Origin: Peteryoungia rhizophila
Lineage (GTDB): Bacteria; Pseudomonadota; Alphaproteobacteria; Rhizobiales; Rhizobiaceae
Assembly (NCBI RefSeq): GCF_004912145.1
Contig: NZ_STGT01000003.1
Location: 496,001 to 560,000 of the forward strand
DNA: 64,000 nt
Reading direction: 5' to 3'
Part shown: positions 17,553 to 29,605 of the stretch, piece after piece
How the letters are laid out: every line of letters starts with the position of its first letter
Numbering within the stretch: the stretch's first letter is position 1
Notes under the pieces: generated by a model
Database searches by the model: none
The model's input: only the letters and a program-made list of their open reading frames with translations
What the model was told of the DNA's origin: nothing
Translations under genes and position numbers: made by a program

Positions 17553-19000
17553 TTAAACAACGTCTTTGCTGCTGCCTCCGCAGCGGTCCCGAGCGGGCCA
17601 CCGAAGAGGACGTAACCGACCACGAAGAGACCGGAGAGACCGAAGACGAGACGCAGTTCGATCGAGGTGCGAGCGAACTCACCCTTGGGTTCGTCGAACC
17701 ACATGACCTTGATGATGCGCAGGTAGTAGTAGGCGCCGATGACAGAGGCCAGAACGCCGATGATGGCGAGCGCATAGAGCTTCGCTTCGATCGCGGCAAC
17801 GAAGACGAAATACTTGGCGAAGAAGCCTGCGAGCGGCGGAATACCGGCAAGCGAGAACATCAGCGCCGTCAGCACGAAGGCCATGAAGGGACGCGTCGTG
17901 GAAAGGCCAGCGAGATCGTCGATGTTCTCGACATTGCCGCCTTCCTTCTGGCGCATCGCCATGATGCAGGCAAATGTGCCGAGCGTCATGACCAGGTAGA
18001 TCATCATGTAGAGCAGGACGCCGGCAACGCCGGTGTCATTGCCGGCGGCAAGGCCGACCAGCGCGTAGCCCATGTGACCAATGGAGGAATAGGCCATCAG
18101 TCGCTTGATGTTCTTCTGGCCGATGGCCGCAACCGAGCCCAGCACCATCGAGGCAATCGCGATGAAGACGACGATCTGCTGCCATTCGGCGAAGATCGGC
18201 AGGAATGCGTCGATGACGATACGGACGAAGATTGCCATGGCGCCGATCTTCGGAGCAGCCGCCAGGAAGGCGGTGACCGGCGTCGGGGCGCCTTCGTAAA
18301 CGTCCGGCGTCCACATGTGGAACGGAACGGCCGAGATCTTGAATGCCAGACCGGCGAGGACGAATACGAGACCGAAGATCAGGCCGAGCGAGGGTTCACC
18401 CTGCGACAGAACGGCGGAGATCTGTTCGAAGCCGGTATTGCCGGTGAAGCCGTAGACCAGGGACATGCCGTAGAGCAGCATGCCCGAGGAGAGCGCACCC
18501 AGGACGAAATACTTCAGGCCGGCTTCCGTCGAGCGCAGGCTGTCGCGGTTGATGGCGGCCACGACGTAGAGCGCGAGCGACTGCAGTTCGAGCGCCATGT
18601 AGAGCGTGATCAGGTTGTTGGCCGAGATCATCAGCATGATGCCGAGGGTCGCGAGTACCAACAGGACCGGGAACTCGAACTTGTCGAGATGGTCGAAACG
18701 GGCATGACCGACGGCCATGATCATCGCTGTCACCGAACCGATGAGCGCAAGGATCTTCATGAACTTGGCATAGCCGTCGGCGATGTACGCACCGTTGAAG
18801 GCCTGGCCCTCGGCGCCCGAGAAGACGAGCCAGGCGCCGGAGAAGATCAACAGCGCAATCGCCAGGCCCGTGACGACACTGTTCGACCGATCGCCCGAAA
18901 ACACGCCGATCATGAGCAGCACCATGGCGCCCACGGCCAGGATCAGTTCCGGCGTGACCAGATGCAGGCTAGCAATGAGAGTTTCAACGGTCATGTCCAA
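17549..19000 (-). CDS. nuoN: NADH-quinone oxidoreductase subunit N
   Basis: A 483-aa antiporter-like subunit with about 14 membrane helices, last of the nuo cluster. The conserved lysines and the GxxPF-type stretch ([23 protein letters not shown]) of the proton-pumping Mrp-like fold are present. It forms part of the membrane arm of complex I, translocating protons. A 12-base gap follows nuoM. Confidence 0.96.
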   Translation of the reverse strand: MDMTVETLIASLHLVTPELILAVGAMVLLMIGVFSGDRSNSVVTGLAIALLIFSGAWLVFSGAEGQAFNGAYIADGYAKFMKILALIGSVTAMIMAVGHARFDHLDKFEFPVLLVLATLGIMLMISANNLITLYMALELQSLALYVVAAINRDSLRSTEAGLKYFVLGALSSGMLLYGMSLVYGFTGNTGFEQISAVLSQGEPSLGLIFGLVFVLAGLAFKISAVPFHMWTPDVYEGAPTPVTAFLAAAPKIGAMAIFVRIVIDAFLPIFAEWQQIVVFIAIASMVLGSVAAIGQKNIKRLMAYSSIGHMGYALVGLAAGNDTGVAGVLLYMMIYLVMTLGTFACIMAMRQKEGGNVENIDDLAGLSTTRPFMAFVLTALMFSLAGIPPLAGFFAKYFVFVAAIEAKLYALAIIGVLASVIGAYYYLRIIKVMWFDEPKGEFARTSIELRLVFGLSGLFVVGYVLFGGPLGTAAEAAAKTLFN

Positions 19001-19012
19001 AGGATCCTGTCG

Positions 19013-20524
19013 TCAGTTCGCAATCAGCGCCAGGGACTGGGCTGCTTGCAAGGCTGCGGAGTAGTTGTTCACCAGATTGTCGACGGAGGCTGCGGTCGCA
19101 TCAAGGATGGGGGCCGGGTAGACGCCGAAGAAGATGGTGAGTGCGATCAGCGGGTAGAGTACGAGCTTTTCGCGGGCATTGAGATCGAGCATGCTCTTCA
19201 GGCTCTCCTTTTCGAGCGCGCCGAAGACGACCCGGCGATAGAGCCAGAGTGCGTAGGCTGCCGAAAGGATGACGCCGGTCGCGGCGAAGAGCGCAACCCA
19301 GGTGTTCACCCGGAAGATGCCGATGAGGGTCAGGAATTCGCCGACGAAGCCCGAGGTCCCCGGCAGGCCGACATTGGCCATGGTGAAGACCATGAAGGCC
19401 AGCGCATATTTCGGCATGTTATTCACGAGGCCGCCATAGGCCGCGATCTCGCGGGTGTGGAGGCGGTCATAGATCACACCGACGCAGAGGAAGAGGGCGC
19501 CGGAGACGAAGCCGTGGCTGATCATCTGGAAGATCGCACCCTGCACGCCCTGCTGGTTGGCGGCAAAGATACCCATGGTCACGTAACCCATGTGGGCGAC
19601 GGATGAATAGGCAATCAGCTTCTTCATGTCTTCCTGCATCAGGGCGACCAGCGAGGTGTAGACGATGGCGATGACCGACAGCGTGAAGACGAAGGGCGCG
19701 AAGAAATCGGAAGCCAGCGGGAACATCGGCAGCGAGAAGCGCAGGAAGCCGTAGCCGCCAAGCTTCAGGAGGATGCCTGCCAGGATGACGGAGCCTGCCG
19801 TCGGTGCCTGAACGTGGGCATCCGGCAGCCAGGTGTGCACCGGCCACATCGGCATCTTCACCGCGAAAGAGGCGAAGAATGCAAGCCATAGCCATGTCTG
19901 CATCTGCGGCGGGAAGTCGTGCTGCAGAAGCGCTGCGATATCGGTCGTGCCGGCATCCCAGTACATCGCCATGATGGCCAGCAGCATGAGCACCGAGCCG
20001 AGCAGCGTGTAGAGGAAGAACTTGTAGGATGCGTAGACGCGATCCTTGCCGCCCCAGACACCGATGATGATGAACATCGGGATCAGGCCGGCTTCGAAGA
20101 AGACGTAGAAGAGCACGATGTCGAGCGAGACGAAGACGCCGATCATCAGGGTCTCGAGGACCAGGAAGGCGATCATGTATTCCTTCAGGCGCTTCTCGAC
20201 CGAGGTCCAGCTGGCGAGAACGCAGAAGGGCATGAGCAGCGTCGTCAGAATGACGAACAGCATCGAGATGCCGTCGACGCCGAGATGATAGGAGATCCCC
20301 GTACCGAGCCAGGCATGCTTCTCGACCATCTGGAAACCGACATTCGAATTGTCGAAGTTGATCCAGATGAAGAGCGACACGACGAAGGTGAAGACCGTCG
20401 TCAACAGCGAGACGTTCAGGATGTTGCGGCGGCCGAGAGAAGTGTCACCACGGGTCAGCAGCAGCAGCGCCACGCCGACCAGGGGCAGGAAGGTGACCGT
20501 CGAGAGAATGGGCCAATCGGTCAT
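19013..20524 (-). CDS. nuoM: NADH-quinone oxidoreductase subunit M
   Basis: A 503-aa antiporter-like subunit of about 14 helices. The [21 protein letters not shown] stretch near 235 and a conserved Glu (near 145, [12 protein letters not shown]) mark it as NuoM. Its start codon shares one base with the nuoL stop. A membrane-arm proton channel of complex I. Confidence 0.97.
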   Translation of the reverse strand: MTDWPILSTVTFLPLVGVALLLLTRGDTSLGRRNILNVSLLTTVFTFVVSLFIWINFDNSNVGFQMVEKHAWLGTGISYHLGVDGISMLFVILTTLLMPFCVLASWTSVEKRLKEYMIAFLVLETLMIGVFVSLDIVLFYVFFEAGLIPMFIIIGVWGGKDRVYASYKFFLYTLLGSVLMLLAIMAMYWDAGTTDIAALLQHDFPPQMQTWLWLAFFASFAVKMPMWPVHTWLPDAHVQAPTAGSVILAGILLKLGGYGFLRFSLPMFPLASDFFAPFVFTLSVIAIVYTSLVALMQEDMKKLIAYSSVAHMGYVTMGIFAANQQGVQGAIFQMISHGFVSGALFLCVGVIYDRLHTREIAAYGGLVNNMPKYALAFMVFTMANVGLPGTSGFVGEFLTLIGIFRVNTWVALFAATGVILSAAYALWLYRRVVFGALEKESLKSMLDLNAREKLVLYPLIALTIFFGVYPAPILDATAASVDNLVNNYSAALQAAQSLALIAN

Positions 20525-22518
20525 CAGAGGGAGCTCCCGAGCATCATCCAGGTAACGAGGGCCGCAATGCCGATGAGCATCGCGAAGGCATAGTGGTAGA
20601 GGTAGCCAGACTGCAGGCGGACGACCCGCTGGGTCAGGCCGCCGACAGCCGAGGCAACACCGTTCGGGCCATAGGCGTCGATGGTGGCAACGTCACCCTT
20701 CTTCCAGAGGAAGCGGCCGAGCGCCTTGGAGGACCGAACGAAGAGGAAGTCGTAGAGCTCGTCGAAGTACCACTTGTTGAGCAGGAACTGGTAGAGCATC
20801 CACTGCTGTTCAGCGAGCTTCTTCGGCGCCGACGGGTTCTTGATGTACATGTACCAGGCGGTGACGAAGCCGAGGGCCATGGCGAAGAAGGGGCTCCACT
20901 TCACCCACAGCGGAACGTGGTGGAACTCTTCAAGGATCTGGTTGTCGGGAAGCGTGAAGAGCGCGCCCTTCCAGAATTCGACATAGTGGTGACCGAAGAA
21001 GTAGTCGTGGAAGATCACGCCGGCGAAGATCGCGCCAATGCCGAGCAGGAGCAGCGGCAGCAGCATGACCATCGGCGACTCGTGCACATGGTGCATGACA
21101 TCGGCGGAAGCGCGGGGCTTGCCGAAGAAGGTCATGAAGGCCAGGCGCCAGGAATAGAAGCTGGTGAAGAGAGCCGCGATCACGAGCAACGTAAAGGCAA
21201 AGCCGCCGACGGCCGAGTGCGATGCGAAGGCCGATTCGATGATGGCATCCTTCGAGAAGAAGCCGGCGAAACCGATTATCGTGCCGGGGATACCGACGCC
21301 AGTCAGGGCGAGCGTGCCGATGGTCATCGCCCAGAATGTATAGGGGATGTGCTTCCGCAGGCCGCCCATGTAGCGCATGTCCTGCTCGCCATCGACTGCA
21401 TGGATGACGGAACCGGCACCCAAGAACAGCAGCGCCTTGAAGAAGGCATGCGTGAAGAGGTGGAAGACGGCCGCGCCATAGGCACCGACACCGAGTGCCA
21501 CAAACATGTAGCCGAGCTGCGAGCAGGTCGAATAGGCGATGACGCGCTTGATGTCGTTCTGCACGAGGCCGACGGTCGCGGCGAAGAAGGCCGTGATCGC
21601 GCCGACGATCGTGACGATCATCAGGGCATCGGGCGAAAGTTCGAAGACGGGCGACATGCGGGCGACGAGGAAGACGCCGGCGGTGACCATGGTTGCGGCG
21701 TGAATAAGCGCCGAAACCGGGGTCGGGCCTTCCATGGCGTCAGGCAGCCAGGTGTGCAGCAGGAACTGCGCAGACTTACCCATCGCGCCCATGAAGAGCA
21801 GCAGGCAGGCGCCAGTCAGGGCGTGGCTGCGGTCGAGCTGCATGCCGAAGAGGTTCAGAACAACTTCCGGAGCCGCTGCAGGATCGGTCGGCAGATAGGA
21901 CTGGGCCGAAGCGAAGATCGTCTCGAGGTTGATCGAACCGAACATCACGAAGAGTGCAGAGATGCCGAGGATGAAGCCGAAGTCACCGACGCGGTTGACG
22001 ATGAAAGCCTTCATGGCGGCAGCCGAAGCCGACGGCTTCTTATACCAGAAGCCGATCAGCAGATAGGACGCCAGGCCTACGCCTTCCCAGCCGAAGAACA
22101 TCTGCAGCAGGTTGTCCGACGTGATGAGCATGAGCATCGCGAAGGTGAAGAGCGACAGATAGGCAAAGAAGCGCGGCCGATGCGGATCGTGATGCATGTA
22201 GCCGATCGAATAGAGGTGCACGAGGCACGACACCGAGTTGACGACCACGAACATGACGGCCGTCAACGTGTCGATACGGAAGGCCCATTCGACGTCGATA
22301 CCGCCGGACTGGATCCAGCGCATCACGGGAACCTTGATGACCTCGTGGGCCTCATGGCTCATGGCGACGTTGAAGAAGACGATCCAGGAGAGGACCGCGA
22401 CGATGATCATCAGACCTGTGGTGATGTATTCCGACGCCTTGGCGCCGATCTGGCGGCCAAGCAGGCCGGCGATCAGGAAGCCGATCAGGGGGAGAAAGAC
22501 GATAGCCTTGTAGATCAT
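20524..22518 (-). CDS. nuoL: NADH-quinone oxidoreductase subunit L
   Basis: A 664-aa distal antiporter-like subunit. The core antiporter fold has [20 protein letters not shown] near 250, and the C-terminal part carries the long lateral helix and last anchor expected of NuoL. The first helix begins [18 protein letters not shown]. Seven bases separate it from nuoK. Confidence 0.97.
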   Translation of the reverse strand: MIYKAIVFLPLIGFLIAGLLGRQIGAKASEYITTGLMIIVAVLSWIVFFNVAMSHEAHEVIKVPVMRWIQSGGIDVEWAFRIDTLTAVMFVVVNSVSCLVHLYSIGYMHHDPHRPRFFAYLSLFTFAMLMLITSDNLLQMFFGWEGVGLASYLLIGFWYKKPSASAAAMKAFIVNRVGDFGFILGISALFVMFGSINLETIFASAQSYLPTDPAAAPEVVLNLFGMQLDRSHALTGACLLLFMGAMGKSAQFLLHTWLPDAMEGPTPVSALIHAATMVTAGVFLVARMSPVFELSPDALMIVTIVGAITAFFAATVGLVQNDIKRVIAYSTCSQLGYMFVALGVGAYGAAVFHLFTHAFFKALLFLGAGSVIHAVDGEQDMRYMGGLRKHIPYTFWAMTIGTLALTGVGIPGTIIGFAGFFSKDAIIESAFASHSAVGGFAFTLLVIAALFTSFYSWRLAFMTFFGKPRASADVMHHVHESPMVMLLPLLLLGIGAIFAGVIFHDYFFGHHYVEFWKGALFTLPDNQILEEFHHVPLWVKWSPFFAMALGFVTAWYMYIKNPSAPKKLAEQQWMLYQFLLNKWYFDELYDFLFVRSSKALGRFLWKKGDVATIDAYGPNGVASAVGGLTQRVVRLQSGYLYHYAFAMLIGIAALVTWMMLGSSL

Positions 22519-22525
22519 GACCCGA

Positions 22526-22834
22526 TCAGCCCTTCATCATGTTGACGTCTTCGACGGCGATGGAGCCGCGATTACGGTAGAAGACCACCAGGATCGCGAG
22601 ACCGATGGCCGCTTCAGCGGCCGCGACCGTCAGAATGAACAGCGCGAAGACCTGGCCGACGAGGTCGCCGAGGAAGCTCGAGAAGGCCACCATGTTGATG
22701 TTGACCGCGAGCAGGATCAGTTCGATCGACATCAGGATGACGATGACGTTCTTGCGGTTCAGGAAGATGCCGAAGACGCCCAGGGTGAACAGCAGGGCAC
22801 TGACTGTCAGGTAGTGGGAAAGACCGATTTCCAT
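22526..22834 (-). CDS. nuoK: NADH-quinone oxidoreductase subunit K
   Basis: A 102-aa protein with three helices. The conserved Glu residues in the second helix ([14 protein letters not shown]) and third ([13 protein letters not shown]) that join subunit J in the proton path are visible. Full family length. Confidence 0.97.
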   Translation of the reverse strand: MEIGLSHYLTVSALLFTLGVFGIFLNRKNVIVILMSIELILLAVNINMVAFSSFLGDLVGQVFALFILTVAAAEAAIGLAILVVFYRNRGSIAVEDVNMMKG

Positions 22835-22863
22835 ATTTCTTGTTCCTTGACCTCGTGCTCGGC

Positions 22864-23478
22864 TCAGACGCCCTGGCCCGGCTTGACCTTGACAACCTTG
22901 ACGGCGGTTTCCGGCGTGCGGGCGACCTGGGCGGAAATGTCCTGGCGCTTGATATTGGTGCGGTGGCGCAGCGTCAGCACGATCGCGCCGATCATGGCGA
23001 CGAACAGGACGAGACCCGCGATCTGGAAGAAGAAGACGTAGTCCGTATAGAGCACGTCGCCGAGCGCCTGGGTGTTCTGGCGATCCACTACTGCGGGAAT
23101 AGGCTGGGTGATCGCATTCAGCGCTTCCGGGCTGATCGTGGTTCCGCCGATGACGACGACGAGCTCGACCGCAACGATGAGGCCCACGAGCGCGCCGACC
23201 GGTGCGTATTTCGCAGCCCCTGCCCTCAATTCCGTGAAGTCGATGTCGAGCATCATCACCACGAAGAGGAAGAGGACCGCGACCGCGCCGACATAGACGA
23301 CGAGCAGGATCATCGCCAGGAATTCAGCTCCGGTGAGGAGCAGAAGACCCGCTGCGTTGATGAAGGTCAGAATGAGGAACAGGACCGAATGGACCGGATT
23401 CCGAGCCGATATCACCATGAAGGCCGAAGCCACAGCGACAAAGGCGAAGAGATAGAAAAAGAGAGCCTGAAGACCCAT
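22864..23478 (-). CDS. nuoJ: NADH-quinone oxidoreductase subunit J
   Basis: A 204-aa, five-helix membrane subunit starting [16 protein letters not shown]. The TM3 region [21 protein letters not shown] contains the conserved Tyr/Gly where a pi-bulge forms in complex I. It is preceded by a 152-base gap after nuoI, the largest between two nuo structural genes except for the insert before nuoG. Confidence 0.96.
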   Translation of the reverse strand: MGLQALFFYLFAFVAVASAFMVISARNPVHSVLFLILTFINAAGLLLLTGAEFLAMILLVVYVGAVAVLFLFVVMMLDIDFTELRAGAAKYAPVGALVGLIVAVELVVVIGGTTISPEALNAITQPIPAVVDRQNTQALGDVLYTDYVFFFQIAGLVLFVAMIGAIVLTLRHRTNIKRQDISAQVARTPETAVKVVKVKPGQGV

Positions 23479-23630
23479 GTTGGTGCCTTTTCATCTTCCC
23501 CCGGACGAGGGCCCTGCCCCGCCGCCCGATAAGGCGTGACCGATATCCCCATCGGCACGCCCGTTACAAAATTCATCATGTGCCTCGGCGAAGCCCCGCG
23601 CTCCGCCCAAGGCGATCGATCCCGAAGGGA

Positions 23631-24122
23631 TCAGCGGTAAGGCGAGTCGATCGCGATGTTGCGAGCGATTTCCCGTTCCCAGCGGTCGCCGTTGTCGAGC
23701 AGGCGTGCCTTGTCGAAATAGAGTTCTTCGCGGGTCTCGGTGGCGAACTCGAAGTTCGGTCCCTCAACGATCGCGTCGACCGGGCAGGCTTCCTGGCAGA
23801 AACCGCAATAGATGCACTTCACCATGTCGATGTCGTAGCGCACCGTGCGGCGGGTGCCGTCGTTGCGGCGCGGACCGGCCTCGATCGTGATGGCCTGGGC
23901 AGGACAGATCGCCTCGCAGAGCTTGCAGGCGATGCAGCGCTCTTCGCCGTTCGGATAGCGGCGCAGCGCATGCTCGCCCCGGAAGCGCGGCGAAACCGGC
24001 CCCTTCTCGAACGGATAGTTGATCGTCGCCTTCTGCTTGAAGAAGTAGCGCATCGACAGAAAGAAGGCGCCAACGAACTCCTTGAGGAAGATCGAATTGA
24101 TAGCCTGGGTCAGAGCAGCCAT
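23631..24122 (-). CDS. nuoI: NADH-quinone oxidoreductase subunit I
   Basis: A 163-aa ferredoxin-like subunit with two [4Fe-4S] motifs: [12 protein letters not shown] and [12 protein letters not shown] (clusters N6a and N6b). The amphipathic N-terminal helix ([18 protein letters not shown]) rests on the membrane. A small GATCCC-GAA-GGGATC hairpin overlaps its stop codon (23618-23632). Confidence 0.97.
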   Translation of the reverse strand: MAALTQAINSIFLKEFVGAFFLSMRYFFKQKATINYPFEKGPVSPRFRGEHALRRYPNGEERCIACKLCEAICPAQAITIEAGPRRNDGTRRTVRYDIDMVKCIYCGFCQEACPVDAIVEGPNFEFATETREELYFDKARLLDNGDRWEREIARNIAIDSPYR

Positions 24123-24161
24123 CTTGTTCTCCTAATCAGCGAAGTGTCCGGGCGGGCGTCA

Positions 24162-25205
24162 TCACGCCCAACCCATCAGCTTCAGCACGAATGCAGTGAT
24201 GATGACCATGGCGAGCGAGATCGGAAGGAAGACCTTCCAGCCGAGACGCATCAGCTGGTCATAGCGGTAGCGAGGAACGAAGGCTTTCACCATGGCGAAC
24301 ATGAAGAAGACCATCGACGCCTTCAGCACGAACCAGATGATACCGGGTACCCAGTTCAGGAACCAGACGTCGACCGGCGGCAACCAGCCTCCGAGGAAGA
24401 GGATCGTGGTCAGCGAGCACATCAGCACGATGGCGGCATATTCGCCGAGCATGAACATCATGTAGGGGGTCGAGCCGTATTCGACCATGAAGCCGGCAAC
24501 GAGTTCGGATTCGGCTTCGGGAAGGTCGAAGGGCGGACGGTTGGTTTCTGCTAATGCCGAGATGAAGAAGATCACGAACATCGGGAAGAGCGCAAGCCAG
24601 TGCCAGTCGAGGAACGAGGCCGGTAGACCCATCATCGTGCCGAGGCCGTCGTTCTGGGCCAGCACGATGTCGGTCAGGTTCAGCGAGCCGACGCAGAGCA
24701 GGACGGTCACGATGACGAAGCCCATGGAGACTTCATAGGAGACCATCTGCGCTGCCGAGCGCAGCGCGCCGAGGAAGGGATATTTCGAGTTCGACGCCCA
24801 GCCACCCATGATGATGCCGTAGACTTCGAGCGACGACACCGCAAAGACGAAGAGGATGCCGACATTGATGTTGGCGATCACCCATCCGGCGTTGACCGGA
24901 ATAACGGCCCAGGTCGCGAGCGCGAGCGTCACTGCGACGAGCGGCGCGAGTAGGAAGACGCCCTTGTTGGCGCCGGCCGGAATGACCGGCTCCTTGAAGA
25001 CGAACTTCAGAAGGTCGGCGAAGGACTGGAAGAGACCCCAGGGGCCGACGACGTTCGGGCCGCGACGCAGCTGAACAGCCGCCCAGATCTTGCGGTCTGC
25101 GAGCAGGATATAGGCGATGAAGACCAGAAGGCAGACGAGCAGCAGCAGGGACTGCCCGATCATGATGGCCGCCGGCCACACATAGGTGGAAACGAAATTA
25201 TCCAT
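24162..25205 (-). CDS. nuoH: NADH-quinone oxidoreductase subunit H
   Basis: A 347-aa, eight-helix subunit at the quinone-binding junction. The loop motif [18 protein letters not shown] with its acidic cluster and the [11 protein letters not shown] stretch near 48-58 are diagnostic. It couples quinone reduction to the membrane arm. Confidence 0.97.
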   Translation of the reverse strand: MDNFVSTYVWPAAIMIGQSLLLLVCLLVFIAYILLADRKIWAAVQLRRGPNVVGPWGLFQSFADLLKFVFKEPVIPAGANKGVFLLAPLVAVTLALATWAVIPVNAGWVIANINVGILFVFAVSSLEVYGIIMGGWASNSKYPFLGALRSAAQMVSYEVSMGFVIVTVLLCVGSLNLTDIVLAQNDGLGTMMGLPASFLDWHWLALFPMFVIFFISALAETNRPPFDLPEAESELVAGFMVEYGSTPYMMFMLGEYAAIVLMCSLTTILFLGGWLPPVDVWFLNWVPGIIWFVLKASMVFFMFAMVKAFVPRYRYDQLMRLGWKVFLPISLAMVIITAFVLKLMGWA

Positions 25206-25217
25206 GGTCCCCTGCCC

Positions 25218-27299
25218 TTACTCTGCCGCGGCCTTAAAATTGTTGCGGGCCAATGCCGAGCACTCTGCCATGACGGCCGAAGCGCGTGCGATCGGGTTCG
25301 TCAAATAGAAGTCTTTGACCGGCGACGCAAACAGAGACTTGCCCATCTTCCCGGGTTTTTTCGCCAGTGCAGCAATATCGGCCGAAGAGCCGGCTGCAAT
25401 CTCGTCGATCTCGGCGATATGCGGGTAGGCTTCATAGAGCAGGCCACGCAGCTGCGACAGCGAATCAAAGGGCAGCTTCTTGCCGAGCACGTCGGACAGT
25501 GCACGCAGGATCGCCCAGTCTTCGCGGGCCTCGCCCGGTGCGAAACCGGCGCGGTTGCCCATCTGGACGCGGCCTTCTGTGTTGACCCAGGTGCCCGACT
25601 TCTCGGTGTAGGTCGCGCCCGGCAGGATGACGTCGGCATAGTGCGCGCCGTTGTCGCCGTGGCTGCCGATATAGACGACGCATTTGGCAGTCTTCGCGGA
25701 GAAATCGAGTTCGTCGGCGCCGAGCAGGAAGACGACGTCGAGCGAAGTCAGCATCTGGCCGGCAGCAACCGCACCTTCGCCCGGCACGAAGCCGAGGTCG
25801 AGACCACCGACGCGCGAGGCAGCCGTGTGCAGGACAGAGAAGCCGTTCCACTCATCGGTGATGGCGCCGACATCGGCTGCGAGCTTGGCGGCGTTCGCGA
25901 GAACCGCCTTGCCGTCGGCACCCGTCAGGGCGCCCTGGCCGATGATGATCATCGGGTTCTTGGCGGCCTTCAGCGCTTCGGCAAAGTTGTTCTTGCCGGA
26001 GACGAGTTCGGAAAGGGTTTCCGTGCCGGCGCCGAGATATTCGTAAGGGTAACGCAGGTCGCCGCCTTCGCCGATCACGCCGATCGGCAGGCCGCCACGG
26101 CGCCAGCGCTTGCGAATGCGGGCATTGAGAACGGCTGCTTCGTAGCGCGGGTTGGCGCCCACGATGAGGATGGCGTCGGCAGCTTCGATGCCTTCGATGC
26201 CGGTATTGAAGACATAAGTCGAGCGACCGAGCGACGGATCGAGTGCCGTCCCATCCTGGCGACAGTCGGTATTCGAAGACCCCAGAGCGTTGACGAGCGA
26301 CTTCAGCGCGAAGATTTCTTCAACGGAAGCAAGGTCACCGGCGACTGCACCGATCTTGTCAGCTGAGGTCGAGGCAACGGCCGACTTGATGGCGGCGAAG
26401 GCTTCGGCCCAGCTTGCAGGCTGCAGACGGCCATCCTTCTTCACATAGGGGCGGTCGAGACGCTGGGTCTTCAGACCATCCCAGATGAAGCGGGTCTTGT
26501 CGGAGATCCACTCTTCATTGATCTGCTCGTTGACGCGCGGCATGATGCGCATGACTTCGCGGCCACGCGTATCGACGCGGATCGCTGAACCCAGCGCGTC
26601 CATGACGTCGACCGACTCGGTCTTGTTCAGTTCCCACGGACGGGCCGTGAAGGCGAAGGGCTTGGAGGTCAGCGCGCCAACCGGGCACAGGTCGACAACA
26701 TTGCCCTGAAGCTCCGACGACATCGCCTGCTCGAGATAGGTCGTGATCTCAGCGTCCTCGCCGCGGCCGATCAGGCCGAGTTCGGCGATGCCGGCGACTT
26801 CGGTGGTGAAGCGGACGCAGCGCGTGCAGTGAATGCAGCGGTTCATCACGGTCTTGACCAGCGGTCCGATATACTTGTCTTCGACGGCGCGTTTGTTTTC
26901 GGTGTAGCGCGAGCTATCGATACCGAAGGCCATGGCCTGGTCCTGCAGGTCGCATTCGCCACCCTGGTCGCAGATCGGGCAATCCAGCGGATGGTTGATC
27001 AGCAGGAATTCCATGACGCCTTCGCGGGCCTTCTTGACCATCGGCGTGTTGGTGAAGACTTCCGGCAATTCGCCGTTCGGGCCGCCACGGATGTCGCGCA
27101 CGCCCATGGCGCAGGAGGCTGCCGGCTTCGGCGGGCCACCCTTCACCTCGACGAGGCACATGCGGCAATTGCCGGCGACCGACAGCCGTTCATGGAAACA
27201 AAAGCGTGGAACTTCGGCGCCTGCTTCCTCGCACGCCTGCAACAGCGTGAAATGATCCGGAACCTCGATCTCTTTGCCGTCGATCTTCAGCTTAGTCAT
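25218..27299 (-). CDS. nuoG: NADH-quinone oxidoreductase subunit G
   Basis: A 693-aa iron-sulfur subunit of the peripheral arm. The N-terminal [2Fe-2S] ferredoxin domain has [15 protein letters not shown]; a His/Cys-ligated [4Fe-4S] site is in [18 protein letters not shown]; a further [4Fe-4S] set is [10 protein letters not shown] and CPVGAL. The rest is a molybdopterin-oxidoreductase-like fold without cofactor role. Twelve bases upstream of nuoH. Confidence 0.97.
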   Translation of the reverse strand: MTKLKIDGKEIEVPDHFTLLQACEEAGAEVPRFCFHERLSVAGNCRMCLVEVKGGPPKPAASCAMGVRDIRGGPNGELPEVFTNTPMVKKAREGVMEFLLINHPLDCPICDQGGECDLQDQAMAFGIDSSRYTENKRAVEDKYIGPLVKTVMNRCIHCTRCVRFTTEVAGIAELGLIGRGEDAEITTYLEQAMSSELQGNVVDLCPVGALTSKPFAFTARPWELNKTESVDVMDALGSAIRVDTRGREVMRIMPRVNEQINEEWISDKTRFIWDGLKTQRLDRPYVKKDGRLQPASWAEAFAAIKSAVASTSADKIGAVAGDLASVEEIFALKSLVNALGSSNTDCRQDGTALDPSLGRSTYVFNTGIEGIEAADAILIVGANPRYEAAVLNARIRKRWRRGGLPIGVIGEGGDLRYPYEYLGAGTETLSELVSGKNNFAEALKAAKNPMIIIGQGALTGADGKAVLANAAKLAADVGAITDEWNGFSVLHTAASRVGGLDLGFVPGEGAVAAGQMLTSLDVVFLLGADELDFSAKTAKCVVYIGSHGDNGAHYADVILPGATYTEKSGTWVNTEGRVQMGNRAGFAPGEAREDWAILRALSDVLGKKLPFDSLSQLRGLLYEAYPHIAEIDEIAAGSSADIAALAKKPGKMGKSLFASPVKDFYLTNPIARASAVMAECSALARNNFKAAAE

Positions 27300-27441
27300 A
27301 TTCGCCTTCCTGCCTCACGCTTCCGCGCATCCTGCCGGGGCATTCCTGCCGCGACTGACAGCCTTTTCCGCACCGGATCAAAAGCCGCCCGATTTATCCC
27401 TCAAGCCCGGCGCATCGCCCCCGCGCGGCCGGACACTAGTC

Positions 27442-28278
27442 TCACTTGCCTGACCGAGCCTTGCCGCCCGCCAACTGGCGCGCCTGGCCTGCCCAGTCGT
27501 CTCGCAACACGCGGCCGTCTAGACCCAAATCCTTGTCCAGCGCCGACAGCGCCTTTTCGTCCATGGCCGCCAGGTCCTGGAAGCGGGTGATCCCCCTGCC
27601 CTTCAGGACCTGTTCGACCTTCGGCCCGATGCCGTCGATCTTCTTCAGATCGTCGGCCTTGCCAGATACCGTCTTAGGCGCCTTCTTCGGCTTCGGCGCC
27701 GGAGCGGCAGCTTCAACCTTGGCCTCGACCTTCGGCTTTGCCTCAGCCTTGGGTGCAGCCTTGGTTTTCGGCGCAGCCTTGACCTTCGGCTTCGGCGTCA
27801 CCGCGGCCTCGGGCACAGCCTTGGCTTTCGGCGTTGCTGCGGCCTTTGCCTTCGGCGCGGGCTTCGGCTTTTCAACCTTAACAACCGCTGCCTCAACAGG
27901 CGCCTTGGCCTTTGCTTTCGGTGCGGCCGGCTTTGCGGCTTTTACCTTTGCACTGGCCTTCGGCGCAGGCGGCTCCGTTCGCGTAACCCCGACTGGCGCT
28001 TCCGTCTTCACATCAGGCGCGGCCGCCTTTTCTGCTTCCGCCGCCTTGCGTTCATCTTCAAGCTGGCGTGCGAGCTGGCCGGTCACATCCATGGCGCCCT
28101 GGAGGGAGCCGAGGAAGAGCCTGCCCATCTGCGCGGCCATGCCCAGACCAAAGGCCGTGGCAGCGGCCATGGCAGCCGCCGGATTGGAGATGAAGTCGTC
28201 GAGACCTTCGGGGGCGCGAGTGTCCGAAGCCTTCTCGTCCGGCCCCTTCTTCCCGCCCTTGTCCGAAGAGCTCGCCAT
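27442..28278 (-). CDS. Nuo-operon Ala/Lys/Pro-rich protein with C-terminal HhH domain
   Basis: A 278-aa protein lying between nuoF and nuoG. The ATG at 28278 follows AAAGGAAACG and is favoured over a longer frame that overlaps nuoF. Three parts are visible: residues 28-75 with a hydrophobic Ala/Gly-rich helix (FISNPAAAMAAATAFGLGMA) plus amphipathic stretch; a low-complexity linker 85-205 of repeated KAK/PKP/APK units; and a C-terminal helix-hairpin-helix-like domain 208-270 (LKKIDGIGPKVEQVL...). That domain aligns with the end of NuoE in the same operon. Similar ORFs sit at this point in other rhizobial nuo clusters. Function unknown; an accessory or assembly role in complex I is inference. 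Confidence 0.85.
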   Translation of the reverse strand: MASSSDKGGKKGPDEKASDTRAPEGLDDFISNPAAAMAAATAFGLGMAAQMGRLFLGSLQGAMDVTGQLARQLEDERKAAEAEKAAAPDVKTEAPVGVTRTEPPAPKASAKVKAAKPAAPKAKAKAPVEAAVVKVEKPKPAPKAKAAATPKAKAVPEAAVTPKPKVKAAPKTKAAPKAEAKPKVEAKVEAAAPAPKPKKAPKTVSGKADDLKKIDGIGPKVEQVLKGRGITRFQDLAAMDEKALSALDKDLGLDGRVLRDDWAGQARQLAGGKARSGK

Positions 28279-28289
28279 CTTCGTTTCCT

Positions 28290-29594
28290 TTACTCTGCCG
28301 CTTCCATGACCACCCCGTGGGCGATCGCGTTGCGGGTGTATTGATCGATGCGCTTTTCCATCTCCGGACGGAAATGCTTGATGAGGCCCTGGATCGGCCA
28401 TGCGGCCGCATCACCCAGCGCACAGATCGTGTGGCCTTCGACCTGCTTGGTCACCTGGAAGAGCATGTCGATTTCACGCTTCTGGGCATTGCCCTTCACC
28501 ATGCGTTCCATGACGCGCATCATCCAGCCGGTGCCTTCGCGGCACGGCGTGCACTGGCCACAGCTCTCGTGCTTGTAGAAGGCAGAGAGGCGCCAGATGG
28601 CCTTCACGATGTCGGTCGACTTGTCCATGACGATGACGGCGGCAGTGCCGAGGCCGGAGCCCAGCTCGCGCAGACCGTCATAGTCCATGATGGCGTCCTT
28701 CATCTGGGCGCCCGGCACGCAAGGCACCGAGGAGCCGCCCGGGATGACGGCGAGCAGGTTATCCCAGCCGCCGCGAATGCCGCCACAATGCTTCTCGATC
28801 AGCTCCTGGAAGGTGATCGACATGGCATCCTCGACCGTGCACGGCTTGTTGACGTGGCCGGAGATCGAGAAAAGCTTGGTGCCGGCATTGTTCGGACGGC
28901 CGAAGCTCGAATACCAGGACGCACCGCGACGAAGGATGGTCGGGGCAACGGCGATCGATTCGACATTGTTGACCGTGGTCGGGCAGCCGTAGAGGCCCAT
29001 GTTCGCCGGGAATGGGGGCTTCAGACGCGGCTGGCCCTTCTTGCCTTCCAGGCTTTCCAGAAGTGCCGTCTCTTCGCCGCAGATATAAGCGCCCGCGCCG
29101 TGATGCACGACGATGTCGATGTCGTAGCCGAGCTTGTTGTTCTTGCCGAGCAGACCGTAGTCGTAGCACTCGTCGATCGCAGCCTGCAGGGCTTCACGCT
29201 CGCGCATGAATTCGCCGCGGACATAGATGAAGGCATGATGCGCGTTCATGGCAAAGGAGGCGATGACGCAGCCTTCGATCAGGGTGTGCGGATCATGGCG
29301 CATGATCTCGCGGTCCTTGCAGGTGCCGGGTTCCGACTCGTCGGCATTGACGACGAGATAATGCGGACGGCCGTCTGATTCCTTCGGCATGAAGGACCAC
29401 TTAAGACCGGTGGGGAAGCCTGCGCCGCCGCGACCGCGAAGACCGGAGGCTTTCATCTCGTTGATGATCCAGTCCCGACCCTTCTCGAGGATCTGCTTGG
29501 TGCCGTCCCAATGGCCGCGCGACATCGCGCCCTTCAGGGACTTGTCCTTGAGGCCGTAGATATTCGTAAAGATGCGATCCTGATCTCTCAACAT
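28290..29594 (-). CDS. nuoF: NADH-quinone oxidoreductase subunit F
   Basis: A 434-aa flavoprotein subunit. The FMN/NADH motif [13 protein letters not shown] near residues 53-65, a second glycine-rich stretch ([16 protein letters not shown]), and the N3 [4Fe-4S] ligands [11 protein letters not shown] with a later Cys (HTICALGDA). It oxidises NADH and passes electrons to the iron-sulfur chain. Eleven bases from nuoE. Confidence 0.97.
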   Translation of the reverse strand: MLRDQDRIFTNIYGLKDKSLKGAMSRGHWDGTKQILEKGRDWIINEMKASGLRGRGGAGFPTGLKWSFMPKESDGRPHYLVVNADESEPGTCKDREIMRHDPHTLIEGCVIASFAMNAHHAFIYVRGEFMREREALQAAIDECYDYGLLGKNNKLGYDIDIVVHHGAGAYICGEETALLESLEGKKGQPRLKPPFPANMGLYGCPTTVNNVESIAVAPTILRRGASWYSSFGRPNNAGTKLFSISGHVNKPCTVEDAMSITFQELIEKHCGGIRGGWDNLLAVIPGGSSVPCVPGAQMKDAIMDYDGLRELGSGLGTAAVIVMDKSTDIVKAIWRLSAFYKHESCGQCTPCREGTGWMMRVMERMVKGNAQKREIDMLFQVTKQVEGHTICALGDAAAWPIQGLIKHFRPEMEKRIDQYTRNAIAHGVVMEAAE

Positions 29595-29605
29595 ATCCTA
29601 ACCTC

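Noticed and set aside
17342..19606. Long plus-strand open frame over nuoN/nuoM and similar long frames opposite nuoL, lon and dnaE
   Set aside because: They are antisense shadows of GC-rich genes: the products are His/Asp/Arg-rich, low in hydrophobic cores, and match no family, while the minus-strand products are clear.
27720..27960. Repeat array in the 278-aa nuo-operon protein as a DNA-level tandem repeat
   Set aside because: The GCC/TTC-rich periodicity comes from Ala-Lys-Pro codons of variable unit length; it is low-complexity coding sequence rather than a CRISPR or minisatellite.
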